64,000 nt of DNA from Gaiella occulta (GCF_003351045.1 NZ_QQZY01000003.1:337373-401372), one strand, 5' to 3'; shown: positions 43,910 through 52,177, counted from the stretch's first letter. Notes: a model not told the origin generated them from the letters alone. Made by a program: numbers and translations.

Positions 43910-45109
43910 TCAGCTCTCGACCCGTTGCGGGGCTCCGTACGGACGAAGCACGTCCGGCACCTCGCCCTGGAAGTTCTCGAGGAGGGCGAGCACGGCGCGG
44001 TCGGTCACGACCGTGCCGTTGAGGGTGTGCGGCGGCTCCAGGCCGCCCGCGCCGCGCATGCGGATGCCGAGCCGCCGGGCCTGGAAGTCCGTCGTGTTCG
44101 AGCACGACGTCACCTCCCGGTAGCGCTGCTGCGACGGGAACCACGCCTCGATGTCGATCTTCTTCGCGGCGGGCGCGCCGAGGTCGCCGGCCGCCACGTT
44201 GACGACGCGGTAGGGGAGGCCGAGCTTGTCGAGCAGCTCCTCCTCGAGCGCGACCATGCGCTCGTGCTCGGCCCACGACTCCCGCGGGTCGATGAAGACG
44301 AACATCTCGACCTTGTTGAACTGGTGCACCCGGAACATCCCGCGCGTGTCCTTGCCGGCGGCTCCGGCTTCGCGGCGGAAGCACGTCGAGAAGCCGCAGT
44401 AGCGCAGCGGCAGCTCGGCCTCGTCCAGGATCTCGCCCATGTGCATGGCGGCGAGCGCGACCTCCGACGTGCCGGTGAGGAAGAGCCCGTCGGCCTCGAG
44501 CTCGTAGATGTTCGACTTCTCGGTCGGGAAGAACCCTGTCCCGACCATCGCCTCCTCGCGCACGAGCACGGGCGGCAGCACCGGCGTGAAGCCCGCGCGG
44601 GCGACGTGGTCGATCGCGAAGCGGTAGACGGCGAGCGCGAGCAGGGCCGTGTCGCCGACCATGTAGCCGAAGCGCGAGCCCGATACGCGCGCCGCGCGCT
44701 CGAGCTCGAAGCGGCCTATCTCCGTCGCTTCGCGTACCTCGGCGAGCGCCGGCGGCTCTCCGACACGGTGGAGCTCGACGGCGTCGTCCTCGCTGTCGCC
44801 GTCGGGCGCCGAGGGGTGCGGCGGGTTCGGCACGGATGCGAGCGCCTCGTCGCGGGCGGCCTCCGCGGCGGCGAGCTCCTCCTCGGCAGCGCGCAGCTGC
44901 TCCTTGAGCGTCTGGAGCTGCTCGAGCTGCTCCGGCGTGGGCTTGCCCTTCAGCTTCGTGCGGGAGCGCAGGTCGTCGACGCGGGGGACGAGCGCGCGCC
45001 AGCGCTCGTCGGCCGCGAGCAGCGCGTCGAACGCGTCCGCCGCGCCCTTGCGCGCGAGCGCTGCGCGCCACTCGGCGCGGTTCGCGCGTGCCGCCTTGAG
45101 GTCGATCAT
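43910..45109 (-). CDS. serS: Seryl-tRNA synthetase
   Basis: The 399-residue protein charges tRNA-Ser. The N-terminal coiled-coil arm is residues about 30-100 (LRSRTKLKGKPTPEQLEQL and EQLRAAEEELAAAEAARDEA). The class II catalytic core has motif 1 near GFTPVLPPVLVREE, motif 2 CFRREAGAAGKDTRGMFRVH and motif 3 GAGGLEPPHTLNGT, with the serine pocket TGTSEVALAAMH. The start is ATG 45109, overlapping the stop of the upstream HAD gene as ATGA. A tRNA-Ser gene follows directly. Length is slightly below the usual 420 or so, mostly in the arm. Confidence 0.97.
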   Translation of the reverse strand: MIDLKAARANRAEWRAALARKGAADAFDALLAADERWRALVPRVDDLRSRTKLKGKPTPEQLEQLQTLKEQLRAAEEELAAAEAARDEALASVPNPPHPSAPDGDSEDDAVELHRVGEPPALAEVREATEIGRFELERAARVSGSRFGYMVGDTALLALAVYRFAIDHVARAGFTPVLPPVLVREEAMVGTGFFPTEKSNIYELEADGLFLTGTSEVALAAMHMGEILDEAELPLRYCGFSTCFRREAGAAGKDTRGMFRVHQFNKVEMFVFIDPRESWAEHERMVALEEELLDKLGLPYRVVNVAAGDLGAPAAKKIDIEAWFPSQQRYREVTSCSNTTDFQARRLGIRMRGAGGLEPPHTLNGTVVTDRAVLALLENFQGEVPDVLRPYGAPQRVES

Positions 45110-45933
45110 GGGCGAGAGTCTAGGTACGAGCCGATCACCGCGGCGACACCCTCCTGCTCCGCGCTCGGGCACGTCCAGTCGGCGCGCTCGAGCAGGAGCG
45201 GGTGCGCGTCCTCCACGGCGATCCCGAAGCCGGCCCACTCGATCAGCTCGATGTCGTTCTCGCCGTCGCCGAACGACACCACGCGCGACGCGTCGAGGCC
45301 GAGCCGCCCAGCGACGAAGGCGAGTCCCGTGCCCTTCGACACGGCGGGGTTGCCGAGCTCGAGCAGGTACGGCAGCGACGTGGTGACGAAGAGCCGGCCG
45401 GCGAAGCGCTCCTCGATCGTCGCCCGCAGCCGCGGCAGGTGATCGGGGTCGGCGACGGCGACGAGCTTCGTCGGCGGGCTCTCGAGCCACGCCGCGAGAT
45501 CGCCGACCTCGGTCACCGGCAGGTGCTGGAACTCGGCGTACAGGCGCGAGTACTCCGTGTGGCGGGCGACGAAGAGGCGGTCGTCGACGTAGCAGTTGGG
45601 GGAGTAGCCGGCGTCCGTGAGGGCGCTGATCGTCTCGCGCGCGACCTCCAGGGGAATCGGCTCATGGAGGAGGAAGGCGCCCGAGAGCGGATCGACGACG
45701 GCCGCTCCCTGGTAGCAGACGACGGGATCGTCGATGCCTGCCTGCTCGAGGTACGGGCGCACCGAGCGGAACATCCTGCCGGTAACCACGATGACCGGGA
45801 TGCCGGCGGCGCGCGAGCGTGCGATCGCTGCCAGCGTGCGGGGGCGCAGGAGGCCGTCGTGGCCGGCGAGAGTGCGGTCGAGGTCGCAGGCGAAGGCCTG
45901 GACGTCGCGCGGGAAGCCGGGAGGGAGGATCAG
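45106..45933 (-). CDS. Cof-type HAD hydrolase (probable CTG start)
   Basis: The 275-residue HAD-IIB hydrolase has motif I ACDLDRTLAGHDG near residue 16, motif II VVTGRMFRS near 47, the lysine in NPAVSKGTGLAFVA near 204 and motif IV VSFGDGENDIELIEWAG near 227, with a large cap between. This is the Cof/YkrA group of sugar- or cofactor-phosphate phosphatases. No ATG, GTG or TTG occurs in frame before motif I; the CTG at 45933 overlaps the TGA stop of the cytochrome gene as CTGA, in the style of the ATGA/GTGA overlaps nearby, and is the likely start. It is translationally linked to serS (ATGA overlap). Confidence 0.85.
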   Translation of the reverse strand: MILPPGFPRDVQAFACDLDRTLAGHDGLLRPRTLAAIARSRAAGIPVIVVTGRMFRSVRPYLEQAGIDDPVVCYQGAAVVDPLSGAFLLHEPIPLEVARETISALTDAGYSPNCYVDDRLFVARHTEYSRLYAEFQHLPVTEVGDLAAWLESPPTKLVAVADPDHLPRLRATIEERFAGRLFVTTSLPYLLELGNPAVSKGTGLAFVAGRLGLDASRVVSFGDGENDIELIEWAGFGIAVEDAHPLLLERADWTCPSAEQEGVAAVIGSYLDSRP

Positions 45934-46337
45934 CCGCCGCTGGACTGGACGACGAACTGGGCGACGTCGGCGATCTGCTGCGCCTTGAGGCTGTCGCCGA
46001 ACGCGGGCATGGCGCCCTGGCCCTTGGTCACGCGCGTGACGGCGAGCTCGTAGCTCGGCTTCGCCTGGTCGAGGTTCGGGCCGACGTTTCCGCTCGCTCC
46101 GGCGGCGGCGAGCGTGTGGCAGCCGCCGCAGCCCTGGCTCGCGAACAGCGACTTGCCGGCCGTCGCGTCGCCCTTCAGCGCGAGGGCGGGGAGGTCGCCG
46201 GACGGCGCGGTCGCGGTCGGCACCGATCCGACCACGGTCTCGGGCGTGGCGCCCACCTCCTTGCCGCCGCCGCAGCCCGCAGCGAGCAGGCCGACGGCGA
46301 GGAGCAGGAGCACGAGCAGGGGTGTCGTCCGGCGCAT
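45930..46337 (-). CDS. Lipoprotein c-type cytochrome
   Basis: This is a 135-residue protein. The N-terminus MRRTTPLLVLLLLAVGLLAAG ends in the lipobox LLAAGC, so Cys22 should be lipid-anchored. A Thr/Ser/Ala-rich linker precedes a class I cytochrome c domain with heme motif CGGCH near 73 and Met ligand region GAMPAFGDS near 110. ATG 46337 was chosen because a longer frame upstream has no signal features. It probably carries electrons on the outer face of the membrane. Its partner is not visible; the neighbours are a membrane protein and HAD/serS genes. Confidence 0.88.
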   Translation of the reverse strand: MRRTTPLLVLLLLAVGLLAAGCGGGKEVGATPETVVGSVPTATAPSGDLPALALKGDATAGKSLFASQGCGGCHTLAAAGASGNVGPNLDQAKPSYELAVTRVTKGQGAMPAFGDSLKAQQIADVAQFVVQSSGG

Positions 46338-46348
46338 GTGGCGAGAGT

Positions 46349-47710
46349 CTAACCGGGCCCGAGCGCTTCGCGCGACTCGAACCGCCACACGGTGAACAGT
46401 GCCGCCGCGCCGACCCCGACCACGTCGCCGGGCGTGTCGTTGACGACGAGCGAGACGAGCAGCGCAGCGAGGAGCGCGTCGGTGACGGGCCGGCGCGGCC
46501 GGCGCGTCGCCACCCAGGCTGCCGGCACGAGCGAGGCGACCACGGCGAACGCGGGCCCGACGCCGGATGACGTGCGCCGCAGGGACGCCTCGAGCCGGCC
46601 GCCGATGTCCGAGAGCAGCGACGCCGGCCCGCCCGCGAGCGCGCTCGTAACGTGGCTGGCGCTACCGAGCAGGGCATCGAGGCCGACGAGCGCAGAGCCG
46701 GCGGCGACGGCGGCCGCGGCGAGCGAGAGCGCCCGTGCCGGCGTCAGCCGCAGTCGCAGCGTCCGCAGCACCAGAACGCCGTAGGCGGCGAGCAGCACGA
46801 GGAGGCCTCCGCCGTCGGCGCCGAAGCGGCTGCCGGCGACGGTGACGAGCGCGAGGCCGGCGACGATCACCCCGAGCCGCCGGAGCAGCGCCGCGCCGAG
46901 CAGGGCGGGGAGCAGCAGGAACGTCTCGAGCAGGTTCGAGACGCCGTAGAAGCGCCCCGCCTGCGACGGTCCGAACGGAGACAGCGCCACCGACTCGGGG
47001 TCGAGCCCGAACGCGAGCAGATATGCGCCGAGGAGCGCCGCGCAGGCGAGTCCGAGCGGGAGCACGAGCGCCGTCGCGGCCGCGAGCGCGACGACCCACG
47101 GCCCGGCGAGCCACAGGTTGCCGGCGAGGGCGAGCAGGAGCATGCGCGGGCCGAAGCGGGGACGGACGAGTGCCACCAGGTAGGCGAGAGCCGCGGCGAG
47201 GATGGAGAGCGGCAGGCGGATGCGGTCGTTGCGCTCGATGCGGCGCTCGAGCGCCCTGAGCGTGCCGACCGGGTCGTCGTCGGGCTCCCACCGCACCCGG
47301 CCCGTGGCGACGTCGGCGAGCGAGACGAGCCCGCGGATGCGGGTCGAGCTCGAGGTGAGCACGCCGTCTGCGCCGCCTCCGACGACGCCGATCGGGTAGC
47401 GCGCGTTCGCGCTACGGCCGGGCGGCGGCAGGACGACGAGCGTGTCCGGCGGGCCTCCCTGCCCGAGCGCGATCAGCGGCGTGCCCGCCGGCGTGCCGCC
47501 GTTCAGCGAGCTCCTCGCCCGCCCTGTCAGGAGCGTGTTGAGGGCGCTCTCGCGCGTCGTGGTCGGTCCTGCGCCCGGGACGGCGAGCCCGACCGCGCCC
47601 CGCCGTGCCGCCGCGGCCGGATCGAGCGACGGCACGACGCGCACGGCCGCGGCGGCGTCCGCCGCCGCGGCGAGGACGAGCAGGGAGAGAAGGAAGAGAA
47701 TGCGCGGCAT
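46349..47710 (-). CDS. Exported-domain plus polytopic membrane protein of unknown function
   Basis: The 453-residue protein has a signal-like N-terminus (ILFLLSLLVLAAAADAAAA), then an extracellular domain of about 150 residues containing RYPIGVVGGGADGVLTSSST and RIRGLVSLADVATG, and then about 10-11 membrane helices. The first part resembles the segment of actinobacterial proteins in which an alkaline-phosphatase-like domain is cut down before a membrane region, but I cannot name a family. It precedes the cytochrome gene by 11 bases in the same direction, so co-expression is likely. ATG 47710 starts the signal directly. Confidence 0.7.
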   Translation of the reverse strand: MPRILFLLSLLVLAAAADAAAAVRVVPSLDPAAAARRGAVGLAVPGAGPTTTRESALNTLLTGRARSSLNGGTPAGTPLIALGQGGPPDTLVVLPPPGRSANARYPIGVVGGGADGVLTSSSTRIRGLVSLADVATGRVRWEPDDDPVGTLRALERRIERNDRIRLPLSILAAALAYLVALVRPRFGPRMLLLALAGNLWLAGPWVVALAAATALVLPLGLACAALLGAYLLAFGLDPESVALSPFGPSQAGRFYGVSNLLETFLLLPALLGAALLRRLGVIVAGLALVTVAGSRFGADGGGLLVLLAAYGVLVLRTLRLRLTPARALSLAAAAVAAGSALVGLDALLGSASHVTSALAGGPASLLSDIGGRLEASLRRTSSGVGPAFAVVASLVPAAWVATRRPRRPVTDALLAALLVSLVVNDTPGDVVGVGAAALFTVWRFESREALGPG

Positions 47711-47762
47711 GCGCGGAGTCTCGCGCAATCCGGCGTGCGCGACCGCGCGCTAGGCTCGTGCG

Positions 47763-48431
47763 GTGATCGTCGCGCGCTCGATGGCGGAGGGCTGGCTCAG
47801 CAACGGCTACCTCGTGGGCGACGAGCCCGGCGGGGTGGCCGTGTTCGTCGACAGCGGCGCGCCGCTGCAGCCGCTGCTCGAGGTCGTCGAGCGCGAGCGC
47901 CTCACGCCGACGCACGTGCTCCGCACCCACGCGCATGGCGACCATGTCGTCCACGAGGACGAGCTCTGCGCGCGGTTCCGCATCGACGTCGTCAGCGGCG
48001 ACCTCGTCAGCGGCGGCCTGCGCGTCCGCGCGCTCGCGCTTCCTGGCCACTCCGACGACGGCGTCGCCTTCGTCGTCAACGGCGAGCTCTGCTTCTCCGG
48101 CGACGTGCTGTTCCGGGACGCGGTCGGCGGCGGGCCCGCGGACGTCGTGCGCCGCTCCGTGATGGAGGGACTGATGACCCTCGACCCCGCGCTGCGGGTG
48201 CTGCCCGGGCACACCGAGGAGACGACGATCGGCCGCGAATGGGAGCACAACCCGTTCGTCCGCTACTGGCGCGGCGTCGCGCCGCCGCTCGGCGAGGCGG
48301 TGCGCGTGGCCGGCGAGGAGGCAGAGCTCGTCGTCTGGTCGCCCGACTACGACGGCAAGGGCAAGGCGCTCGTCCGCTTCGCCGGCGGTCGCGAGGCGAT
48401 CGTCGGCGGCTCGCGCGTCGAGCGCGCCTGA
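47763..48431 (+). CDS. MBL-fold metallohydrolase
   Basis: The 222-residue protein has the metallo-beta-lactamase metal site HAHGDHVVHED near residue 57 (HxHxDH), a further His in ALPGHSDDG near 94, Asp in CFSGDVLF near 113 and His in VLPGHTEET near 148, the full glyoxalase II/hydroxyacylglutathione hydrolase-like set. A C-terminal segment of about 50 residues beyond the fold reads PDYDGKGKALVRFAGG. The start is GTG 47763. It may hydrolyse a thioester or act in detoxification; the substrate is not readable. Confidence 0.87.
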   Translation: MIVARSMAEGWLSNGYLVGDEPGGVAVFVDSGAPLQPLLEVVERERLTPTHVLRTHAHGDHVVHEDELCARFRIDVVSGDLVSGGLRVRALALPGHSDDGVAFVVNGELCFSGDVLFRDAVGGGPADVVRRSVMEGLMTLDPALRVLPGHTEETTIGREWEHNPFVRYWRGVAPPLGEAVRVAGEEAELVVWSPDYDGKGKALVRFAGGREAIVGGSRVERA

Positions 48432-48500
48432 GTCCGGCGGCGTCTCCTTCCGGGGGGACGCCCCTGAACATGTCCGCCCGGGACGGTACGGTCCAGCGCC

Positions 48501-49184
48501 GTGCGTCTCATCGTCGCCCGCTGCGAGGTCGTCTACTCCGGCCGTCTCGACGCCGTCCTGCCCGAGGCGGTGCGGCTCCTGATGCTGAAATCCGACGGCT
48601 CCGTGCTGGTGCACGCCGACAGCGGCGGCTTCAAGCCTCAGAACTGGATGACGCCGCCGACGGTGATCGAGCGCGAGGGAGACCCCCTCGAGCGCCTCGT
48701 CGTGCGCAAGCGCGCGGGCAGGACGGAGGACAGGCTCGACATCCGCGTCGTCGAGATCCTCAGCGACGTCGAGCATGACATGGGGGAGGCTGCCGCGCTC
48801 GCAAAGGACGGCGTCGAGCGTGACCTGCAGGAGCAGCTCGCCGCCCGGCCCGAGGCGCTCGGCGAGGATCTGCGGCTCGTGCGGCGCGAGTGGCCCACCG
48901 ACATCGGCCCGGTCGACCTCATGTGCCGCGACGGCGACGGCGGCTGGGTGGCGGTCGAGATCAAGCGCGTCGCCACGCTCGACGCCGTCGAGCAGCTGAC
49001 GCGGTATCTCGAGCGCATCCGGCCCGAGCCGGGGATGACCGCCTGCCGGGGCGTGCTCGCCGCGCAGAAGGTCGTCAAGCAGGCGCGCACGCTCGCCGAG
49101 GCGCGCGGGCTGCGCTGGGTCGAGGTCGATCTCGCGTCGTTGCGAAGTGAGAGGGAGCCCGAGCTGACGCTGTTCTCGGGCTGA
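48501..49184 (+). CDS. nucS: Mismatch-specific endonuclease NucS (EndoMS)
   Basis: The 227-residue protein makes double-strand breaks at mismatched bases and replaces MutSL repair in actinobacteria and archaea. The N-terminal DNA-binding domain has HADSGGFKPQNWMTPP near residue 38. The C-terminal RecB-like nuclease has Asp in GPVDLMCRD near 139 and the catalytic AVEIKRVA near 151, followed by the Q-motif EQLTRYLER. The final residues PELTLFSG include the LTLF-like clamp-interacting tail. GTG 48501 is the start. Length and motifs match the family well. Confidence 0.95.
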   Translation: MRLIVARCEVVYSGRLDAVLPEAVRLLMLKSDGSVLVHADSGGFKPQNWMTPPTVIEREGDPLERLVVRKRAGRTEDRLDIRVVEILSDVEHDMGEAAALAKDGVERDLQEQLAARPEALGEDLRLVRREWPTDIGPVDLMCRDGDGGWVAVEIKRVATLDAVEQLTRYLERIRPEPGMTACRGVLAAQKVVKQARTLAEARGLRWVEVDLASLRSEREPELTLFSG

Positions 49185-49238
49185 AGCGGGCGGTGTCCGT
49201 TGTGGACACTTGCGCGGCCGGGGCGTACACTACATCCT

Positions 49239-49556
49239 ATGCGTGTGGAAGTCGGTGTCCGTGAGCTGCGCGAGAACCTGTCCACGTGGCTCGACCGTGC
49301 GGCCGCGGGCGAGGAGATTCTTGTCACGGAGCGAGGGAAGCCGAAGGCGGTGCTCAGTGCCGCCGAGACCGCCTGGGATCGGATGGTTCGCGAGGGCCGC
49401 ATCACTCCGGCCCGGGGTAACCCCAGGCCGCTGCCGCCTCCGATGAAGTGGGATGACGGCGGGCCGACGCTCATGGACTACCTCTGGTGGTCGCGCGGGA
49501 AGATCCCGTGGCCGGGACATGGCCCGGAACCAGGGACGGAAGACGACGAAGCTTGA
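49239..49556 (+). CDS. Phd/VapB-type antitoxin
   Basis: The 105-residue protein begins MRVEVGVRELRENLSTWLDR, the Phd/YefM beta-alpha fold for DNA binding, and continues ILVTERGKPKAVLSAAE, a standard signature. The C-terminal half is Pro/Trp-rich and acidic and should wrap the toxin. ATG 49239 was chosen since it opens the fold. The stop overlaps the TTG start of the toxin gene as TTGA. The tail with YLWWSRGKIPWPGHG is longer than usual for VapB. Confidence 0.85.
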   Translation: MRVEVGVRELRENLSTWLDRAAAGEEILVTERGKPKAVLSAAETAWDRMVREGRITPARGNPRPLPPPMKWDDGGPTLMDYLWWSRGKIPWPGHGPEPGTEDDEA

Positions 49557-49993
49557 TCGCATACTTCGACGCGTCGGCGCTCGTGAAGCTGTTCCTCGAC
49601 GAGGCCGACTCGGATATCGCACGGCATGTCTGGGGCAGCGGCGTGCGCCTCGCTACGAGTCGCGTGTCGCACGCGGAGCTTGCATGTGCCATGGCGGCCG
49701 CGGTTCGAGATGGGCGCCATGCAAGGGGAGCAGTTGATGCAGACGTTGTCGACGGAGCGTTTCTCGCAGATCGAGCAGACATCGTGGAGGCAGACGCCGG
49801 TGTCGTCGACACCGCGGCCTCTGTAGGAGTCCGGCACGGACTCCGCGGAGTGGATGCGATCCATGTGGCGAGCGCGATGCAGCTCGCTGCATTCGACCCG
49901 ACCCTCGTCTCCTGGGACGAGTGCCAGCGCCAGGCAGCCCGTGCCGAGGGCCTCCCCGTCTACCCGGAGACGACGACGGCAGCCTTGAGGTAG
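49553..49993 (+). CDS. VapC-type PIN-domain toxin
   Basis: This 146-residue PIN-domain ribonuclease has acidic residues in the expected places: Asp6 in AYFDASALVKLFLDE, Glu in RVSHAELACAMAA near 42, Asp in HGLRGVDAIHVASA near 102 and a last Asp in VSWDECQ near 121. It starts at TTG 49553 within a 4-base overlap with the antitoxin gene, giving close co-translation. Family members cut tRNA or rRNA when the antitoxin is lost. Its 3' end overlaps the convergent dehydrogenase gene by 34 bases. Confidence 0.87.
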   Translation: MIAYFDASALVKLFLDEADSDIARHVWGSGVRLATSRVSHAELACAMAAAVRDGRHARGAVDADVVDGAFLADRADIVEADAGVVDTAASVGVRHGLRGVDAIHVASAMQLAAFDPTLVSWDECQRQAARAEGLPVYPETTTAALR

Positions 49994-50916
49994 TCGCGCG
50001 GTGGGTCAGCCAGGAGCCCCGCCACGCCCTCGAGCCCGACCTGGTGCGTGATCAGCCGCTCGAACGGGTAGGCGCCGCTGCCGAGGAACGCGAGCGCGGC
50101 GCGCACGTGTCGTGGTGCGTGGTGGAAAGCGCCTCGCAGCGTCACCTCCTCGTAGTGGATGCGGTACGGGTCGACCTCGACGCGGGCATCTCGCGGCAGG
50201 CCGCCGAAGGCGAGCACCGTGCCGCCGGGGCGGACGAGCGCGAGCGCGAGTTGCCATGCGTCGGCGCTGCCGGCCGCCTCGATGACGACGTCCGCGCCCG
50301 CACCGTCGCCCGGCTCGGCGCCGAAGAGCGGCGCCAGCGCTCGGCGTTCCGGCCTCGAGCCGACGCCGATCGGCCACCCGCCCGCGTCGGCGACGCAGGC
50401 GCAGAGCATGAGCCCGATCGGCCCGAGCCCGATCACCGCGACGGTGTCCCCGGCCTGAACGCCGGCGGCCTCGACGCCATGCAGGCAGCAGGCGAGCGGC
50501 TCCACCATCGCCGCCAGCTCGGCGGGCATCCCGGCCGGCACGGGGAGGAGGTTCACGCGCGCGATCCGCTCCGGCACGAGCACGAATTCGGCGTAGGCGC
50601 CGTTGAGCAGCGGCAAGAGGCTCGCGCACAGCGTCTCCTGGCCGCGCCGGCAGGCGTCGCAGGCGCCGCACGGGGCCGAGTTGGCGGCGACGACCCGGCG
50701 CCCGCTGGCGACGTCGACGCCGCACAGCTCGTGCCCGAAGGCGCTCGGGGGCGATCCGAGCAGGACGGGGTGCCCGCGCCGGAACGCCTTCGTGTCGGTG
50801 CCGTCGGTGAGCGCGACCTCGACCTGCACGAGCACGTCGCCGTCGGCCTGCGGCTCGGGCCGTGGCACGTCCTCGACCCGCAGGTCGCCGGGTCCGTGGA
50901 AGACGAGCGCCCTCAC
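49960..50916 (-). CDS. Zinc-dependent alcohol-dehydrogenase-like protein (MDR), first of a pair
   Basis: The 318-residue MDR enzyme has the GroES-like domain with AFGHELCGVDV (catalytic zinc His-Glu), structural-zinc cysteines in APCGACDACRRGQETLC near 85, and VEPLACCLHGVEAAGV. The Rossmann loop is VAVIGLGPIGLMLCA near 160. The usual first catalytic Cys region reads ALTDGTDTKAF, so the Cys is replaced by a Thr/Asp-type context; activity on alcohols may differ. GTG 50916 overlaps the stop of the next MDR gene as GTGA. The two MDR genes probably work in one sugar- or polyol-oxidation step. Confidence 0.82.
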   Translation of the reverse strand: MRALVFHGPGDLRVEDVPRPEPQADGDVLVQVEVALTDGTDTKAFRRGHPVLLGSPPSAFGHELCGVDVASGRRVVAANSAPCGACDACRRGQETLCASLLPLLNGAYAEFVLVPERIARVNLLPVPAGMPAELAAMVEPLACCLHGVEAAGVQAGDTVAVIGLGPIGLMLCACVADAGGWPIGVGSRPERRALAPLFGAEPGDGAGADVVIEAAGSADAWQLALALVRPGGTVLAFGGLPRDARVEVDPYRIHYEEVTLRGAFHHAPRHVRAALAFLGSGAYPFERLITHQVGLEGVAGLLADPPRDYLKAAVVVSG

Positions 50917-51758
50917 GGCGTGAGCACGACCTTGAGCGCCCCGGCGCCGCGGTGGAGCGCGAGCGCCTCGTCGAAGCGCTCGAGCGGCAGCACGGTCGGG
51001 TCGGGGAGGTCGATCTCGGGCAGGAGCGCGACGGCCTCCGCCATGTGGCGCGGCGAGGCGGAGCGCGAGCCGATCACGGTCAGCTCGCGGCGGTAGATGG
51101 GGTCGACGGGCACCACGCCGGCGTCCGCGAAGAGCAGCACGGTGCCGCCGGGCTCGACGGTGCGCAGGGCCGCCTCGCCGCCGCCCGCCGCGCACAGGAC
51201 GACCGCGTCGACGGGGCCGTCGGGTGGACGTCCGGCGCGCGCCGGCTCCCGGTCGATCGCGAACACCTCGTCGCCGCGGCGCGTGAGCACGGCGCCGAAG
51301 AGGCGGCCGATGAATCCGTTGCCGACCACGAGAACGCGGCCGCGTGGCACGCGCTCCGCCCCGCGCAGCACGCAGGCGAGCGGCTCCACGAACGTGCCGC
51401 GGGCGTCGCTCACATCCGCCGGGAGCTCGAGCCAGCCGCCCGCGCGGACGCGCTCGGCGAAGCCGCCGGGCACGATCGTCGGCTCGGGAAAGCGCTCGCA
51501 GGTCGACTCGTGCCCGGCGCGGCAGCGCGGGCAGCTGCCGCAGCCGCTGTGGTGCACGAGTGCGACGCGGCGCCCGTCGGCGGTCTCCGCGACGACCTCG
51601 TGTCCGAGCACCGTGCCCGCGGGCGCGACCCCGATCTTCTCGACGTCGGAGCCGCAGAGCCCGCACGCGAGCACGCGCACGGGCTCGCCGCCGCCCGCCG
51701 GCTCGTCGATGTCGGCGAGCTCGGGCTCACCTCGGGCCCCTAGGACGACGGCGCGCAC
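50913..51758 (-). CDS. Zinc-dependent alcohol-dehydrogenase-like protein (MDR), second of a pair
   Basis: This 281-residue protein is shorter than the usual 340. It has the catalytic-zinc segment ACGLCGSDVEKIG near residue 32, GTVLGHEVVAE, structural-zinc CGSCPRCRAGHESTCERF near 74 and a Rossmann loop VLVVGNGFIGRLFGAVL near 145. The C-terminal part is compact (TLVFADAG-like LLFADAGVVPVDP). Start GTG 51758. It sits upstream of and overlapping the first MDR gene. Compared with the neighbour it keeps the catalytic Cys, so this copy is the better candidate for a normal dehydrogenase. Confidence 0.82.
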   Translation of the reverse strand: MRAVVLGARGEPELADIDEPAGGGEPVRVLACGLCGSDVEKIGVAPAGTVLGHEVVAETADGRRVALVHHSGCGSCPRCRAGHESTCERFPEPTIVPGGFAERVRAGGWLELPADVSDARGTFVEPLACVLRGAERVPRGRVLVVGNGFIGRLFGAVLTRRGDEVFAIDREPARAGRPPDGPVDAVVLCAAGGGEAALRTVEPGGTVLLFADAGVVPVDPIYRRELTVIGSRSASPRHMAEAVALLPEIDLPDPTVLPLERFDEALALHRGAGALKVVLTP

Positions 51759-51801
51759 CGGCGTATCGTAGGCGTGGGAACGCCGACAATCGGAGGACGA
51801 G

Positions 51802-52080
51802 ATGCCCGTGAAGCTCCACCGCTGCTCCGTGATGTGGCTCAAGACCGAAAGGCACCCCTGCTGGCGCGTGCAGAAGGCGCTCGACGACGCGGGGATCGAG
51901 TACGAGGTCGTGAAGGAGACACTGCTGCCGCGCAGCCGCCGCACGGCCGTGATCGAGCACACGGGCCAGAGTCGCCTGCCCGCGATCGAGCTCGAGGACG
52001 GCAGCTGGTTCCGCGAGGAATCGGCGCAGATGGCGCGGGCGATCAGCGAGGGGCGGCTGTCGCCGGGCCCGTCCGCGTAG
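51802..52080 (+). CDS. Glutaredoxin/GST N-terminal-domain-like protein
   Basis: This 92-residue protein has one thioredoxin-fold domain. KLHRCSVMWLKTERHPCWRV opens with a strand and two cysteines, VQKALDDAGIEYEVVKE is the first helix and strand, and QSRLPAIELEDG carries the cis-proline of GST and glutaredoxin folds, followed by REESAQMARAISE. The C..C spacing is wider than in glutaredoxins, so a GST-type role in binding is also possible. ATG 51802 follows CGGAGGACGAG. It is monocistronic and precedes the tRNA-Ala gene. Confidence 0.75.
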   Translation: MPVKLHRCSVMWLKTERHPCWRVQKALDDAGIEYEVVKETLLPRSRRTAVIEHTGQSRLPAIELEDGSWFREESAQMARAISEGRLSPGPSA

Positions 52081-52104
52081 ACGTCGCTACAATGCTCGCC
52101 TCGC

Positions 52105-52177
52105 GGGGCTATAGCTCAGTTGGGAGAGCGCCTGGATCGCACCCAGGAGGTCGGCGGTTCGAGTCCGCCTAGCTCCA
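52105..52177 (+). tRNA. tRNA-Ala (anticodon CGC)
   Basis: The 73-base sequence folds as a cloverleaf: acceptor GGGGCTA with TAGCTCC and discriminator A, D-arm GCTCAGTTGGGAGAGC, anticodon arm CCTGG-ATCGCAC-CCAGG giving CGC, variable loop AGGTC, and T-arm GGCGG-TTCGAGT-CCGCC. No CCA is encoded. An integrase gene follows 129 bases downstream, so this tRNA is the probable attachment site. Confidence 0.95.
52155..52177 (+). other. Probable attachment site (attL) within the tRNA-Ala 3' end
   Basis: Tyrosine integrases commonly use the T-arm and acceptor end of tRNA genes. An integrase and excisionase lie next to this 3' end and the following DNA is IS-rich and of mixed composition. I found no second copy of the segment up to 64,000, so the other border is outside the window or lost. 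Confidence 0.45.
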
